A DNA stretch of 64,000 nucleotides from Streptomyces inusitatus (GCF_014651115.1 NZ_BMWG01000002.1:406907-470906); one strand, 5' to 3'; positions 7,855-17,313 are shown, counted from the first letter of the stretch. Made by a program: numbers and translations. The notes: generated by a model not told the origin, from the letters alone.

Positions 7855-8930
7855 CCGCGCTCCCAGAAGGACGCACCGACAGGCTCGTCGAAGTCGCCGA
7901 GCGCTTCGAGGTTGCCCTCCGCGTTCACACCGATCCGCAGCTGCGGAAGGGGGTGACCGGCGGGGCCGAAGATGACCCGGGCTCCGTCGGAGAGGTCGAA
8001 GGTGGACTGATGACACGGGCAGAGCACGTGGTGGGTCTGCTGCTCGTAGAGGCTGATCGGGCAGCCGACATGGGTGCAGATCTTGGAGAAGGCCACGATG
8101 CCCTCGTGGGACCACTCAAGCTCTCGCTTGTCCTTGATGTCGTCCGGACGGATCCGGACGATCATCAGGGCGGCCTTGCCGATCTCTTTCTGGAAGTCGT
8201 GGCTGTCGTCCTTCAGGCCCTCGGGCATGGCGAAGACGAGCGAGCCGACGGTGATGTCCTCGGGACGCAGCGGCTCATGCGTGTTCATGTTGATGAGCTG
8301 CTTGCCCTTGGCCCAGAGCGTCACCCGGAGCTTGCGCTCCGGCAGCGGACCGAGGTCGCGCAGAAGGACCACTCCGGTGAGCGGGACCAGCGCCATCGCG
8401 CCGAACATCGTGTTCCGGATCAGCTTGCGACGGCCGAAGCCGGACTCCTCGTTGCCCGCCGCGAAGTCGGCCAGAACCTTGGCCTTGACCTCGGGCGAGG
8501 CCTCGATGGGGTGCCGCTCGTCGGCGACCTCCTCGTCGGACATCAGGGTGCGGGCCCAGTGGACCGCGCCCGCCCCGATGAAGAAGAGGGCCCCGCCGAG
8601 CGTCCAGCCCAGCGAGAAGTTCAGCGCGCTCACCCGGCCGAAGGGCCAGATGTAGACGAGCTTGTCGACGGGGAAGGCCACGAAACAGGCGATGAACGCC
8701 ACCGTGGACAGCATCGAGAGCGTGAAAAAGAGGGCGACGGTGCGCTCGGAGCGCTGAGCGGCCCGCTCGTCGATGTCCTGGATGCGCGGCTTGTGCGCCG
8801 GCAGTCCGGGATCGTGGAACGGGTCCTCGTCCACCCGCTGGGCGACGGCGGTGCCGCCGTGCCCTGCCGCGCCGTGCGCGGTGCCCTGCTCAGCCGGCAG
8901 GTTCTCTTCTGGAATGTCTTGGCTACTCAT
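7851..8930 (-). CDS. qcrA: Rieske iron-sulfur subunit of cytochrome bc1
   Basis: A 359-residue actinobacterial-type Rieske protein with an extended N terminus containing three hydrophobic segments (about residues 65-85, 103-125 and 172-190). The 2Fe-2S motifs are CTHVGC (C285, H287, disulfide C290) and CPCH (C304, disulfide C306, H307). The start ATG overlaps the qcrC stop (ATGA), implying translational coupling in the order qcrC, qcrA, qcrB. Confidence 0.97.
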   Translation of the reverse strand: MSSQDIPEENLPAEQGTAHGAAGHGGTAVAQRVDEDPFHDPGLPAHKPRIQDIDERAAQRSERTVALFFTLSMLSTVAFIACFVAFPVDKLVYIWPFGRVSALNFSLGWTLGGALFFIGAGAVHWARTLMSDEEVADERHPIEASPEVKAKVLADFAAGNEESGFGRRKLIRNTMFGAMALVPLTGVVLLRDLGPLPERKLRVTLWAKGKQLINMNTHEPLRPEDITVGSLVFAMPEGLKDDSHDFQKEIGKAALMIVRIRPDDIKDKRELEWSHEGIVAFSKICTHVGCPISLYEQQTHHVLCPCHQSTFDLSDGARVIFGPAGHPLPQLRIGVNAEGNLEALGDFDEPVGASFWERG

Positions 8931-9739
8931 GACTTCTTGGCCTTAGCGGTGTGGGCCGCGACCCAGACGGCGGTTGCGATCAGCGCACCCAGACCGAAGA
9001 TCCAGGCGAACAGACCCTCACTGACGGGACCGAGCCCGCCCAGCGTCAGACCGCCGGGGCTCGACGCCTTGTCCGGGTCGTTCATGGTCTCGACGTAGGC
9101 GATGATCTCCTTCTTCTCCTTCTCCGGCATGACGCCGTCGGGGAAGGAAGGCATGTTCTGCGGGCCGGTCTGCATGGCCTCGTAGAGATGCTTGTTGCTG
9201 ACGCCCTCAAGAGTGGGGGCGTACTTGCCGTCCGTCAGCGCGCCGCCCTTGCCGGTGAAGTTGTGGCACTGGGCGCAGTTGGTACGGAAGAGATCGCCGC
9301 CCTTGGCGACGTCGGCGCCCTTGGGGCTGTACTGGTCCTCGGTCGGCGTGATCGGACCGGCACCGAGCGAGGCGACGTACGCCGCGAGCTGGTCGATCTC
9401 GGCCTGGGAGTAGATGACCTTCTTCTTGGGCACCTGCGCACCGGGCTGCTGCGCCGGCATACGGCCGGTGCCGACCTGGAAGTCGACGGAGGCCGAGCCG
9501 ACGCCGACGAGGGAGGGACCGTCAGTGGTGCCCTCGCCGCCGGTTCCGTGGCAGCTCGCGCAGCCGACGGTGTACAGCTTCTTGCCCTCCTCGATGGCGA
9601 GGGACTGGGAGGTTTCTTCGGCCTGTGCCTTGTCCGCAGGCGCGAACGCGGCGTACAGCCCCCCGGTGGCCGCCAGCGCGAGGAGTAGGACGACGACCGC
9701 CGCCAGCGGATGGCGTCGTCGTGCGGAGAGCTTTTTCAC
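8927..9739 (-). CDS. qcrC: Di-heme cytochrome c subunit of bc1 complex
   Basis: A 270-residue protein with an N-terminal signal-anchor (hydrophobic at about residues 11-30), two heme c sites CASCH (60-64) and CAQCH (155-159), and a C-terminal membrane segment (about 237-262). The fused di-heme cytochrome replaces soluble cytochrome c in actinobacteria and hands electrons directly to CuA of the oxidase. It starts with GTG at 9739, 77 bp after ctaE, with GGGGTAA just upstream. Confidence 0.97.
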   Translation of the reverse strand: MKKLSARRRHPLAAVVVLLLALAATGGLYAAFAPADKAQAEETSQSLAIEEGKKLYTVGCASCHGTGGEGTTDGPSLVGVGSASVDFQVGTGRMPAQQPGAQVPKKKVIYSQAEIDQLAAYVASLGAGPITPTEDQYSPKGADVAKGGDLFRTNCAQCHNFTGKGGALTDGKYAPTLEGVSNKHLYEAMQTGPQNMPSFPDGVMPEKEKKEIIAYVETMNDPDKASSPGGLTLGGLGPVSEGLFAWIFGLGALIATAVWVAAHTAKAKKS

Positions 9740-9816
9740 GGATTACCCCGGTGTCAGGATTTTCTGCGTCGATGCTTCTGGACTGTGTCTGCTTCGGGCG
9801 CGAACGCCCACGCCCG

Positions 9817-10434
9817 TTACTTGATCATGTAGATCGTGGCGAAGAGGCCGATCCAGACGACATCGACGAAGTGCCAGTAATAGGACACGACGATGGCGGA
9901 GGTTGCCTGCTCGTGGGTGAATCTCCTGGCCGCGTACGTCCGGCCCAGGACCAGCAGGAAGGCGATGAGTCCGCCTGCCACATGCAGTCCGTGGAAGCCG
10001 GTGGTCAGGTAGAACACCGAGCCGTAGGGGTCAGACGAGAGGGAGATCCCGTGCTGGACCAGCTCGGTGTACTCGTAGACCTGACCGCCGATGAAGATCG
10101 CGCCCATGATGAACGTGATGATGAACCACGTGCGGAGCTTCTTCACATCGCCGCGCTCGGCGGCGAATACGCCGAGCTGGCAGGTGAGAGAGGAGAGCAC
10201 CAGGATCGTGGTGTTCGTCGCCGAGAACGGGAAGTTCAGAAGGTCGGCCTTCGAGGACCAGAACTCGGCACCCGTTACCGAGCGCAGAGTGAAGTACATC
10301 GCAAAGAGGGCCGCGAAGAACATCAGCTCGGAACTCAACCAGATGATGGTTCCGACGCTGACGAGGTTCGGCCGATTGACCGACGGGTGCGCGTGCCCGG
10401 TTTCTACTGTCGTTGCTGTCGCCACGACCGACAT
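9817..10434 (-). CDS. ctaE: Cytochrome c oxidase subunit III
   Basis: A 205-residue protein with five membrane segments, characteristic of the short bacterial subunit III. Typical motifs are [17 protein letters not shown] near residue 33, [12 protein letters not shown] and the C-terminal [15 protein letters not shown]. It leads the ctaE-qcrCAB transcription unit. The start ATG lies inside a 21-bp palindrome and there is no close ribosome site, so the message may be leaderless or its start may be structured. CtaC, CtaD and CtaF are encoded 2-5 kb away. Confidence 0.96.
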   Translation of the reverse strand: MSVVATATTVETGHAHPSVNRPNLVSVGTIIWLSSELMFFAALFAMYFTLRSVTGAEFWSSKADLLNFPFSATNTTILVLSSLTCQLGVFAAERGDVKKLRTWFIITFIMGAIFIGGQVYEYTELVQHGISLSSDPYGSVFYLTTGFHGLHVAGGLIAFLLVLGRTYAARRFTHEQATSAIVVSYYWHFVDVVWIGLFATIYMIK

Positions 10435-10445
10435 TATGTCGGTCG
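10425..10445 (-). promoter_or_regulatory. 21-bp palindrome spanning the ctaE start codon
   Basis: CGACCGACAT and ATGTCGGTCG are perfect 10-bp inverted arms around one central base. The initiating ATG forms the first bases of the downstream arm. The element could be a DNA operator or an RNA hairpin hiding the start codon; see findings. Confidence 0.6.
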
Positions 10446-10614
10446 CTTATCCCGCCCTCACTCCGGGGGGTGCCGTTCGGTGTGTCAGCCGCCCCCGTCC
10501 GGCCCGAACGGCCCATCGACGGGGTGTCCGAACCGCTGTTTGCGAACAGGGTGAGCGAGTAGCATCCGGGCCACCGGTACCTGATCCAGAGGGACCCAAC
10601 GACGCGGAGGAACA

Positions 10615-11016
10615 ATGCAGCCGACCGCCACCGTGCTGGTCTACAGCGATGACGCCAACACCCGTGAGCAGGTACGGCTCGCGGCCGGGCGCAGGCCCGC
10701 GGCCGACGTCCCCCCCGTCGCCTTCATCGAGTGCGCGACGCTCCCGGCCGTGCTGGAGCGGCTGGAGGAGGGCGGGGTCGACGTCTGTGTGCTGGACGGC
10801 GAGACGGTGCCCGCGGGCGGGATGGGCGTCTGCCGGCAGATCAAGGACGAGATTTTCGACTGCCCGCCCGTGTTGCTGCTCATCGGCCGCCCCCAGGACG
10901 CCTGGCTGGCCACCTGGAGCCGCGCGGAGGCCGCTGTGACGCTTCCGGTCGACCCGGTGGAGTTCGCGGACGCGCTGGCCGCCCTGCTGCGCGAGAGGCT
11001 CGGTGTGGGGGCCTGA
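10615..11016 (+). CDS. Stand-alone receiver-like protein (pseudo-receiver)
   Basis: A 133-residue single-domain protein with CheY-like layout. It starts TATVLVYSDDANTREQV, giving the acidic pair after strand 1. VDVCVLDGETVP carries the putative phospho-acceptor Asp (about residue 59). The end of strand 5 reads AAVTLPVDPVEF, where the conserved Lys-Pro is replaced by Leu-Pro. Loss of the Lys suggests it is not switched by phosphorylation in the standard way. It is divergent from ctaE and has GGAGGAAC 4-10 bp before the ATG. The role is unknown; the position between the oxidase genes is suggestive only. Confidence 0.8.
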   Translation: MQPTATVLVYSDDANTREQVRLAAGRRPAADVPPVAFIECATLPAVLERLEEGGVDVCVLDGETVPAGGMGVCRQIKDEIFDCPPVLLLIGRPQDAWLATWSRAEAAVTLPVDPVEFADALAALLRERLGVGA

Positions 11017-11105
11017 CGGCCTTCCCGCGCGGCCGCGGCGGCCTCTGACGGGCCGTCGCGGGCCTTCAGGGGCGCGCCACGAGGGCCCCAGGGGCTCCTG
11101 GGGGC

Positions 11106-12365
11106 TCAGATACGGGGTCGCAGCCGTGCCACGTCGGTGGCGCTGCTGCCGTCCCTGACCGCGCCGACGAGGGCGCTGCCCTTGCGCCAGTCCGCCCAGG
11201 ACAGATTCCAGTCCCCGTAGCCGTTGCCGAAGGTGTCCATCTCGTCTCCGACGCTGTTGATGACATGGACGAGGTCGCCCTCGCGCACGGTCTCGTAGAA
11301 CCAGGCGGCGTTGCCGGTGGACATGCCGGTGCAGCCGTGGCTGACATTGGCGTAGCCGTGGGAGCCGATGGACCAGGGCGCGGCGTGGACGTACTCGCCG
11401 CTCCAGGTGACCCGGGTGGCGTAGTAGACCGGCAGGTCGTAGGCCTCGGAGCCGCCGATGCCGACGCTGGAGCCGCGCATCCGGACGAAGTACTCCTTGC
11501 CCAGCACCACCTTGGTGCCGTTGCGGGTGGAGAAGCCGGGCTTCCCGGTGGTGATCGGAATGGTGTTGATCACTTCTCCGTTGCGGAGCACGGTCATCCA
11601 GTGCGAGGAGGCGTCGGTGTAGGCCTCAACCCGGTCGCCGATGGTGAGTTTGAGGGGGTCGGAGGCGCCGCCGTAGAGCTGGTGGGAGACCTTGACGCCC
11701 TGGAGGTTGCTGGAGACGGTCACCTTCGCGCCCGCCGGCCAGTAATCCTTGGGCCGGAAGTGGAGCACCTCGTCGTTGACCCAGTGCCAGGCGCCGTCGA
11801 CCGACGGCTTCGAGTCGACTTTGAGGGCGCGTTCGACCACGGATCTGGCCTCGCGGTCCTCGATCGGCGCGCTGAGTTCCGCGATGATGGGCTGTCCGAC
11901 GCCGTAGGTGCCCTCCTCCGGGCCGAAACCGACGGTCAGCTGCCGCTTGGCCGGGGATGTCTCAAAACCGAGCGTACGGGTGCCGGGAGCGCCCTTCTTG
12001 TCCTCGGTGGCGACCCTTGCGGTGTACTTCGCGCCGGCCGACAGGGCTCCGGTGGAACGCCAGCGGCTGCCGTCGGCGGCGAGCTCGCCCGCCAGATGGT
12101 GGCCCGAGTCGTCGACGACCGTGACATCGGTGATCCGGGCGCCCGTCCGCTCGGTCTCGGCGACGGTGACCTCAAGGGGCTTGTCGGGGCTGGCCTTCGC
12201 GGCGCCCTGAGGCGTGTTGAAGACGATCTGGCGCGCGGCGTCGAAGGGCTTGGCCGAGAGCGGGTGGCTCTTCGTCTCACCACCGCACGCGGTGACGACC
12301 GACCCCAGGGCCAGGACCAGCAGGGTGCAGCGGAGAACTGAGCTGAGGCGAGGCGTCTGGTTCAT
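11106..12365 (-). CDS. L,D-transpeptidase lipoprotein (Ig-like plus YkuD)
   Basis: A 419-residue secreted enzyme that makes 3-3 peptidoglycan cross-links. The N terminus has a signal with lipobox VVTAC (about residues 21-25). Two Ig-like domains follow (about 40-250), then a YkuD domain with the catalytic signature SHGYANVSHGCTGMST, whose Cys is the nucleophile and whose first His is conserved. This is the actinobacterial LdtMt2/Ldt-type architecture. I chose the ATG at 12365 because it places the lipobox correctly; an ATG at 12389 would add eight residues. It sits between ctaF and ctaE but is separated from ctaF by a strong terminator. Confidence 0.92.
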   Translation of the reverse strand: MNQTPRLSSVLRCTLLVLALGSVVTACGGETKSHPLSAKPFDAARQIVFNTPQGAAKASPDKPLEVTVAETERTGARITDVTVVDDSGHHLAGELAADGSRWRSTGALSAGAKYTARVATEDKKGAPGTRTLGFETSPAKRQLTVGFGPEEGTYGVGQPIIAELSAPIEDREARSVVERALKVDSKPSVDGAWHWVNDEVLHFRPKDYWPAGAKVTVSSNLQGVKVSHQLYGGASDPLKLTIGDRVEAYTDASSHWMTVLRNGEVINTIPITTGKPGFSTRNGTKVVLGKEYFVRMRGSSVGIGGSEAYDLPVYYATRVTWSGEYVHAAPWSIGSHGYANVSHGCTGMSTGNAAWFYETVREGDLVHVINSVGDEMDTFGNGYGDWNLSWADWRKGSALVGAVRDGSSATDVARLRPRI

Positions 12366-12420
12366 AGCCTCACGGTATGAAAATCGCATCACGGCGGCGC
12401 GTTGAGTGCGTACAAACGGG

Positions 12421-12465
12421 CGGGCCCGGATCCCCCGCACGAGTGAAGCGGGGGATCCGGGCCCG
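12421..12465 (-). terminator. Terminator after ctaCDF
   Basis: CGGGCCCGGATCCCCCGC and its exact complement form an 18-bp stem with a 9-nt loop, 65 bp after the ctaF stop. It ends the ctaC-ctaD-ctaF transcription unit and lies just before the L,D-transpeptidase start. Confidence 0.85.
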
Positions 12466-12529
12466 GACCGTCTGCGCGGCCCGCGCGAGGGTTCGCGCGG
12501 GCGGTGCGGCGATCAGTGGAGCCGGGGGC

Positions 12530-12928
12530 TCACTGGTTCTGGTTCTCGCCGCGGTAGTACTCGTACACCCAGCCGAAGATCCCGAAGAGGATCAGCGGGG
12601 CCGAGAAGTACATCAGCCACCAGCCCACGGCCACGGCGAGGAAGGCGAACGCCGAACCGATGCCCAGCGCGAGCGGCTGCCAGCTGTGCGGGGAGAAGAA
12701 CCCCACCTCGCCGGCCTCGTCCGCGACATCGGCCTCCTGGTCGTCCTGGGCCATGGCGTCCACCCGCCTGGCCGTGAAGGCCAGGTAGTAGCCGACCATG
12801 ACGGTCAGACCGAACGCCAGGAAGAGCGCGGTGGTGCCCGCGGGCTCCTTCGACCAGACGCCGTAGAGGATGGCCACAGCGAGGATGAACACGCTGAGCC
12901 ACAGGAACATCTTTCCCTGGATCTTCAC
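12530..12928 (-). CDS. ctaF: Cytochrome c oxidase subunit IV (actinobacterial)
   Basis: A 132-residue protein with four membrane segments (about residues 7-24, 32-51, 86-104 and 107-124) and a short acidic loop ([13 protein letters not shown]). This is the small actinobacterial subunit IV, unrelated to mitochondrial subunit IV. The GTG start overlaps the ctaD stop as GTGA, indicating translational coupling. Confidence 0.94.
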   Translation of the reverse strand: MKIQGKMFLWLSVFILAVAILYGVWSKEPAGTTALFLAFGLTVMVGYYLAFTARRVDAMAQDDQEADVADEAGEVGFFSPHSWQPLALGIGSAFAFLAVAVGWWLMYFSAPLILFGIFGWVYEYYRGENQNQ

Positions 12929-14664
12929 TTCGCCGCACCCTTCCCGCCGACGAGAGCCTTGTCGACCTCACCGCGATTTTCGAGCTGGTCGACAATCGCG
13001 ATCTCGGGGTGGTGGAGGTCGAAGGCCGGGGATTCGGAACGGATCCGCGGAAGAGTGAGGAAGTTGTGCCGCGGCGGCGGGCAGGAAGTCGCCCATTCGA
13101 GCGAACGGCCATAACCCCACGGGTCGTCCACCTCGATCTTCTTTCCGTACTTCGCCGTCTTCCAGACGTTGTACATGAAGGGAAGAACCGAGGCTCCGAG
13201 CACGAACGAGCTAATGGTCGAAATCGTGTTCAGTGCGGTGAATCCATCGGCCGCGAGATAGTCCGCGTAACGCCGCGGCATTCCCTCCGCGCCCAGCCAG
13301 TGCTGGACCAGGAAGGTGCCGTGGAATCCGATGAACAGCGTCCAGAAGGTGATCTTGCCCAGGCGCTCGTCCAGCATCTTGCCGGTGAACTTCGGCCACC
13401 AGAAGTGGAAGCCGGCGAACATCGCGAAGACGACGGTGCCGAAGACGACGTAGTGGAAGTGGGCCACCACGAAGTACGAGTCCGAGACGTGGAAGTCCAG
13501 CGGCGGCGAGGCCAGGATGACACCGGTCAGACCACCGAAGGTGAAGGTGATCAGGAAGCCGATCGTCCAGAGCATCGGCGTCTCGAAGGAGAGCGACCCC
13601 TTCCACATGGTGCCGATCCAGTTGAAGAACTTCACACCGGTCGGTACCGCGATCAGGAAGGTCATGAAGGAGAAGAACGGCAAGAGCACGCCGCCCGTCA
13701 CATACATGTGGTGCGCCCACACCGTCACCGAGAGACCGGCGATGGCGATCGTGGCGGCCACCAGGCCCGAGTAACCGAACATCGGCTTACGGCTGAAGAC
13801 CGGGATGATCTCCGAGACGATGCCGAAGAACGGCAGGGCGATGATGTACACCTCTGGATGGCCGAAGAACCAGAAGAGGTGCTGCCACAGCAACGCGCCG
13901 CCATTGGCCGCGTCGAAGATGTGTGCGCCGAATTTCCGATCCGCCTCCAGCGCGAAGAGCGCGGCGGCGAGCACGGGGAAGGCGAGCAGGACCAGAACAC
14001 CGGTCAGCAGCACGTTCCAGGTGAAGATCGGCATACGGAACATCGTCATACCGGGTGCGCGCATGCAGATGATCGTGGTGATGAAGTTGACCGAGCCGAG
14101 GATGGTGCCGAAGCCCGAGAGGGCCAGACCCATGATCCACATATCGGCGCCGACGCCCGGCGAGCGGACCGCGTCCGACAGCGGGGAGTAGGCGAACCAG
14201 CCGAAGTCGGCCGCACCCTGCGGGGTGAGGAAGCCGCCCACCGCGATCAGCGAACCGAAGAGGTAGAGCCAGTACGCGAACATGTTCAGCCGCGGGAACG
14301 CCACATCGGGCGCGCCGATCTGAAGCGGCATGATCCAGTTCGCGAACCCGGCGAAGAGCGGGGTGGCGAACATCAGCAGCATGATCGTGCCATGCATGGT
14401 GAACGCCTGGTTGAACTGCTCGTTCGACATGATCTGCGTGCCCGGACGGGCCAGCTCGGCGCGCATGACGAGCGCCATCACTCCGCCGACACAGAAGAAG
14501 ACGAACGAAGTGATCAGGTAAAGCGTACCGATGGTCTTGTGGTCGGTGGTGGTGAGCCACTTCACCACCACATTGCCCGGCTGCTTGCGCCGTACCGGCA
14601 GCTCGTTCTCGTATGAGTCGTCAGCTGCTGCGGCGGCACCCTGAGATTCGTTGAGGATGCTCAC
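12925..14664 (-). CDS. ctaD: Cytochrome c oxidase subunit I (aa3)
   Basis: A 579-residue heme-copper oxidase subunit with twelve membrane helices. Diagnostic parts: [15 protein letters not shown] (low-spin heme ligand), [16 protein letters not shown] (CuB His and the Tyr of the His-Tyr cross-link), VWAHHMY (paired CuB His) and HFHYVVFG (heme a3 and a ligands). I start it at GTG 14664 (MSILNESQG), with GGAGAAG upstream and a GTGA overlap with the ctaC stop; the frame runs further upstream only inside ctaC. Confidence 0.97.
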   Translation of the reverse strand: MSILNESQGAAAAADDSYENELPVRRKQPGNVVVKWLTTTDHKTIGTLYLITSFVFFCVGGVMALVMRAELARPGTQIMSNEQFNQAFTMHGTIMLLMFATPLFAGFANWIMPLQIGAPDVAFPRLNMFAYWLYLFGSLIAVGGFLTPQGAADFGWFAYSPLSDAVRSPGVGADMWIMGLALSGFGTILGSVNFITTIICMRAPGMTMFRMPIFTWNVLLTGVLVLLAFPVLAAALFALEADRKFGAHIFDAANGGALLWQHLFWFFGHPEVYIIALPFFGIVSEIIPVFSRKPMFGYSGLVAATIAIAGLSVTVWAHHMYVTGGVLLPFFSFMTFLIAVPTGVKFFNWIGTMWKGSLSFETPMLWTIGFLITFTFGGLTGVILASPPLDFHVSDSYFVVAHFHYVVFGTVVFAMFAGFHFWWPKFTGKMLDERLGKITFWTLFIGFHGTFLVQHWLGAEGMPRRYADYLAADGFTALNTISTISSFVLGASVLPFMYNVWKTAKYGKKIEVDDPWGYGRSLEWATSCPPPRHNFLTLPRIRSESPAFDLHHPEIAIVDQLENRGEVDKALVGGKGAAK

Positions 14665-15626
14665 AGTTGCTTCTTCTCCGCGTTTTTGGCCGGGTCCGTC
14701 TGAGCGATGCCGGACGGGATGTAGCCGGTCTGCCCCTTCTCGGCCAGCTCCTTCAGGTGCTGCTGGTAACGCTCCGGGGAGACGACCTTGACGTTGAACA
14801 GCATCCGGGAGTGGTCGACGCCGCAGAGTTCGGCGCACTTGCCCATGAAGGTGCCCTCCTTCGTGGCCGTCACCTCGAAGGCATTGGTGTGCCCGGGGAT
14901 GACGTCCTGCTTGAAGAGGAAGGGAACCACCCAGAAGGAGTGGATCACATCACGGGAGGTCAGGATGAAACGGACCTTCTCCCCCTTGGGGAGCCACAGG
15001 GTCGGGCCCGGGTTTCCGTTCTGAGGATTGCGGGTGCCCGGGATTCCGTAGTCGTAGACGCCGCCGGCGTTGGCCGGGAGGTCCTTGATGTACTTGTCCG
15101 GAATCGCGTTCAGGTGCTTGTCGGTCTTGGCATCGCCCTTGGAGCCCTCTACATCCTCGATGTAGTTGAAGCCCCAGCTCCACTGGTAGCCGACCACATT
15201 GATGTTGTGGACAGGCTCCTTGGAGAGGGAGAGCAGTCTCGACTCGTCACGCGCGGTGAAGTAGAAGAACACCGAGACGATGATGAGAGGGACCACCGTG
15301 TACAGCGTTTCGATGGGCACGTTGTACCGGGTCTGCGGAGGTACCTCCACCTTGGTGCGGGTGCGCCGGTGGAAGATGACGCTCCACAGGATCAGGCCCC
15401 ACACCAGAACGCCCGTGACGAGCGCCGCAGCCCAGGATCCCTGCCACAGGGAGAGGATGATCGGCGCCTCTTCCGTGACCGGGGTGGGCATGCCGAGGCG
15501 TGGGAAGTCTTCCCATGTGTATTCGCAGCCGGTCGCGGTAACCAGGATCAGGCCCGCAGTCAGCGCCTGCGGCAGCTTCCGCCGCATCGGGCGCCGCGAC
15601 GAGCGGTCGGAGCCGTTGGGACTCAC
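14661..15626 (-). CDS. ctaC: Cytochrome c oxidase subunit II lipoprotein
   Basis: A 321-residue protein with a lipoprotein signal (lipobox TATGC, Cys about residue 34), two membrane helices (about 62-84 and 109-127) and a cupredoxin domain. CuA ligands are visible in [13 protein letters not shown] and the upstream His in RDVIHSFWV. The GTG start at 15626 leads the ctaC-D-F unit. Its upstream region has a spaced 8-bp inverted repeat that may be regulatory. Confidence 0.96.
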   Translation of the reverse strand: MSPNGSDRSSRRPMRRKLPQALTAGLILVTATGCEYTWEDFPRLGMPTPVTEEAPIILSLWQGSWAAALVTGVLVWGLILWSVIFHRRTRTKVEVPPQTRYNVPIETLYTVVPLIIVSVFFYFTARDESRLLSLSKEPVHNINVVGYQWSWGFNYIEDVEGSKGDAKTDKHLNAIPDKYIKDLPANAGGVYDYGIPGTRNPQNGNPGPTLWLPKGEKVRFILTSRDVIHSFWVVPFLFKQDVIPGHTNAFEVTATKEGTFMGKCAELCGVDHSRMLFNVKVVSPERYQQHLKELAEKGQTGYIPSGIAQTDPAKNAEKKQL

Positions 15627-15707
15627 GTAGCGCCTTCCCGAGAGTCTCGGCCCGCGCGACGGGATGCGGCCGTCTCGCTGGTCGGTCGCCGGCCCTGACG
15701 CGGGCAG

Positions 15708-15736
15708 GGGTTTGGATGTTTATGCGGACCAAACCC
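15708..15736 (-). promoter_or_regulatory. Inverted repeat upstream of ctaC
   Basis: GGGTTTGG and CCAAACCC are exact 8-bp arms 13 bp apart, about 82 bp before the ctaC start in an otherwise AT-richer stretch. It is a candidate operator for the ctaCDF promoter. The rest of the 15627-15921 intergenic region holds the divergent promoters; I see no further gene. Confidence 0.4.
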
Positions 15737-15883
15737 TACTGGACGCTATTTGGGGTCGCGCGGGGAGGGTGCCCAACGCGCCGTCCGCCCCCCCGAAGGG
15801 GTGGAATCCCCCTGGATAACGTGGGCTTTCCCCTCGGAATCACCCGGGTATTCGGCAAGGTTTTCGGAGCCTGGGACGGGCAT

Positions 15884-15915
15884 CTGACGCTCCCTCGGCC
15901 GCCGGGGGTTAGCGT
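15884..15915 (+). promoter_or_regulatory. Probable leaderless promoter of the desulfurase-TusA gene
   Basis: TAGCGT at 15910-15915 is 6 bp before the GTG start, and a weak -35-like CTGACG lies 20 bp upstream of it. There is no ribosome site before the GTG. The arrangement suggests a leaderless message. Confidence 0.35.
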
Positions 15916-15921
15916 GGCGCG

Positions 15922-17295
15922 GTGTCCTACTTCGATGCCGCGTCCTCCGCCCCTCTGCACCCGGTGGCCCGCCAGGCCCTGGCCGCCTCCCTCGACGAGG
16001 GCTGGTCCGACCCGGCCAGGCTCTATCGCGAGGGCCGCCGGGCCCGGCTGTTGCTGGACGCGGCCCGGGAGGCGGCGGCCGACGCGGTCGGCTGCCGGCC
16101 GGACGAGCTGGTCTTCACCCCGTCCGGGACGCACGCGGTCCACCTCGGCGTGTCGGGGGCGGTGGCGGGCCGACGGAGGGTCGGCCGGCGGGTGGTGGTC
16201 TCGGCGGTGGAGCACTCCTCGGTGCTCCACGCGGCGGGCGAGGAGGCGGTGCGGGTGCCCGTCGACCGATACGGCCGAGTGGCGGTGTCCGACTGGGCCG
16301 GGGCGCTGGGCGAGGGCGTGGCGCTGGCCTGTCTCCAGTCGGCCAGTCATGAGGTGGGCACCGAGCAGCCGGTGGCCGAGGCGGCCGGGGTCTGCCGGGA
16401 GGCGGGGGTGCCGCTGCTGGTGGACGCCGCCCAGTCGCTGGGCTGGGGTCCGGTCGGCGGCGACTGGTCGCTGCTGACCGCGAGCGCGCACAAGTGGGGC
16501 GGACCGGCCGGGGTGGGGCTGCTGGCGGTCCGCAAGGGGGTGCGGTTCGCGCCGCGAGGACCGGCGGACGAGCGGGAGTCGGGGCGCTCCCCCGGCTTCG
16601 AGAACATCCCGGCGATCGTGGCGGCGGCGGCCTCCCTGCGGGCGGTCCGGGCCGAGGCGCGGGAGGAGGCGGTACGGCTGCGGGCCCTGGTGGACCGGAT
16701 CCGCGCCCGGGTGCCGGAGCTGGTGCCCGACACGGAGGTGGTGGGCGACCCGGTGGGCCGGCTCCCCCATCTCGTCACCTTCTCCTGTCTCTATGTCGAC
16801 GGTGAGTCCCTGCTGCACGAGCTGGACCGGGAGGGTTTCTCGGTCTCCTCGGGCTCGTCCTGCACCTCCAGCACGCTCGAACCGAGCCATGTGCTGCGGG
16901 CGATGGGGGTGCTGAGCGAGGGCAATGTCCGGGTGTCGCTGCCCCTGGGCACCCCGGCCGAGGAGGTGGACCGCTTTCTGTCGGTGCTGCCCGGGGCGGT
17001 CGCCTCGGTACGGGAGCGCCTCGGCGCGCCGGTGGGCGCGGGGGCGGCGGCCGGCGCGGCGGCGGGGCCGTCGTCGCTGGTGGTGGACGCGCTGGGGAAG
17101 CGGTGTCCGATCCCGGTGATCGAGCTGGCGAAGGTGATCGGCCGGGTGCCGGTCGGCGGGACGGTGACGGTGCTCTCGGACGACGAGGCGGCCCGGCTGG
17201 ACATCCCGGCGTGGTGCGGGATGCGGGGCCAGGAGTATGTGGGGGCCGAGGAGAGGGAGCGGGGCGCGGCCTATCTGGTGCGGCGCGCCGAGTAG
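15922..17295 (+). CDS. Cysteine desulfurase fused to a TusA-like sulfur carrier domain
   Basis: A 457-residue fusion. Residues 1-365 form an IscS/NifS-like PLP desulfurase: DAAQSLGW, the Schiff-base Lys191 in SAHKWGGP, and the persulfide Cys314 in SGSSCTSSTLEPSH. An Ala/Gly linker (about 370-383) leads to a TusA/SirA-like domain (386-457) with the CPxP motif CPIPVIELAK (Cys395). The enzyme should take sulfur from cysteine and pass it internally to the carrier Cys395. It lies divergently from ctaC, near the erpA-like gene. Downstream acceptors (tRNA thiolation, cofactor or Fe-S) cannot be told from sequence. The GTG start looks leaderless. Confidence 0.9.
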   Translation: MSYFDAASSAPLHPVARQALAASLDEGWSDPARLYREGRRARLLLDAAREAAADAVGCRPDELVFTPSGTHAVHLGVSGAVAGRRRVGRRVVVSAVEHSSVLHAAGEEAVRVPVDRYGRVAVSDWAGALGEGVALACLQSASHEVGTEQPVAEAAGVCREAGVPLLVDAAQSLGWGPVGGDWSLLTASAHKWGGPAGVGLLAVRKGVRFAPRGPADERESGRSPGFENIPAIVAAAASLRAVRAEAREEAVRLRALVDRIRARVPELVPDTEVVGDPVGRLPHLVTFSCLYVDGESLLHELDREGFSVSSGSSCTSSTLEPSHVLRAMGVLSEGNVRVSLPLGTPAEEVDRFLSVLPGAVASVRERLGAPVGAGAAAGAAAGPSSLVVDALGKRCPIPVIELAKVIGRVPVGGTVTVLSDDEAARLDIPAWCGMRGQEYVGAEERERGAAYLVRRAE

Positions 17296-17313
17296 AGCGT
17301 CTCCATACAGGGG

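Noticed and set aside
7855..8115. Upstream extension of qcrB
   Set aside because: The extension lies wholly within qcrA in another frame, and the ATGA overlap at 7854 gives a family-consistent start.
9797..9816. GGGCG-TTCG-CGCCC hairpin between ctaE and qcrC as a terminator
   Set aside because: The stem is only 5 bp, and the genes are functionally coupled with a 77-bp gap, so read-through is more likely.
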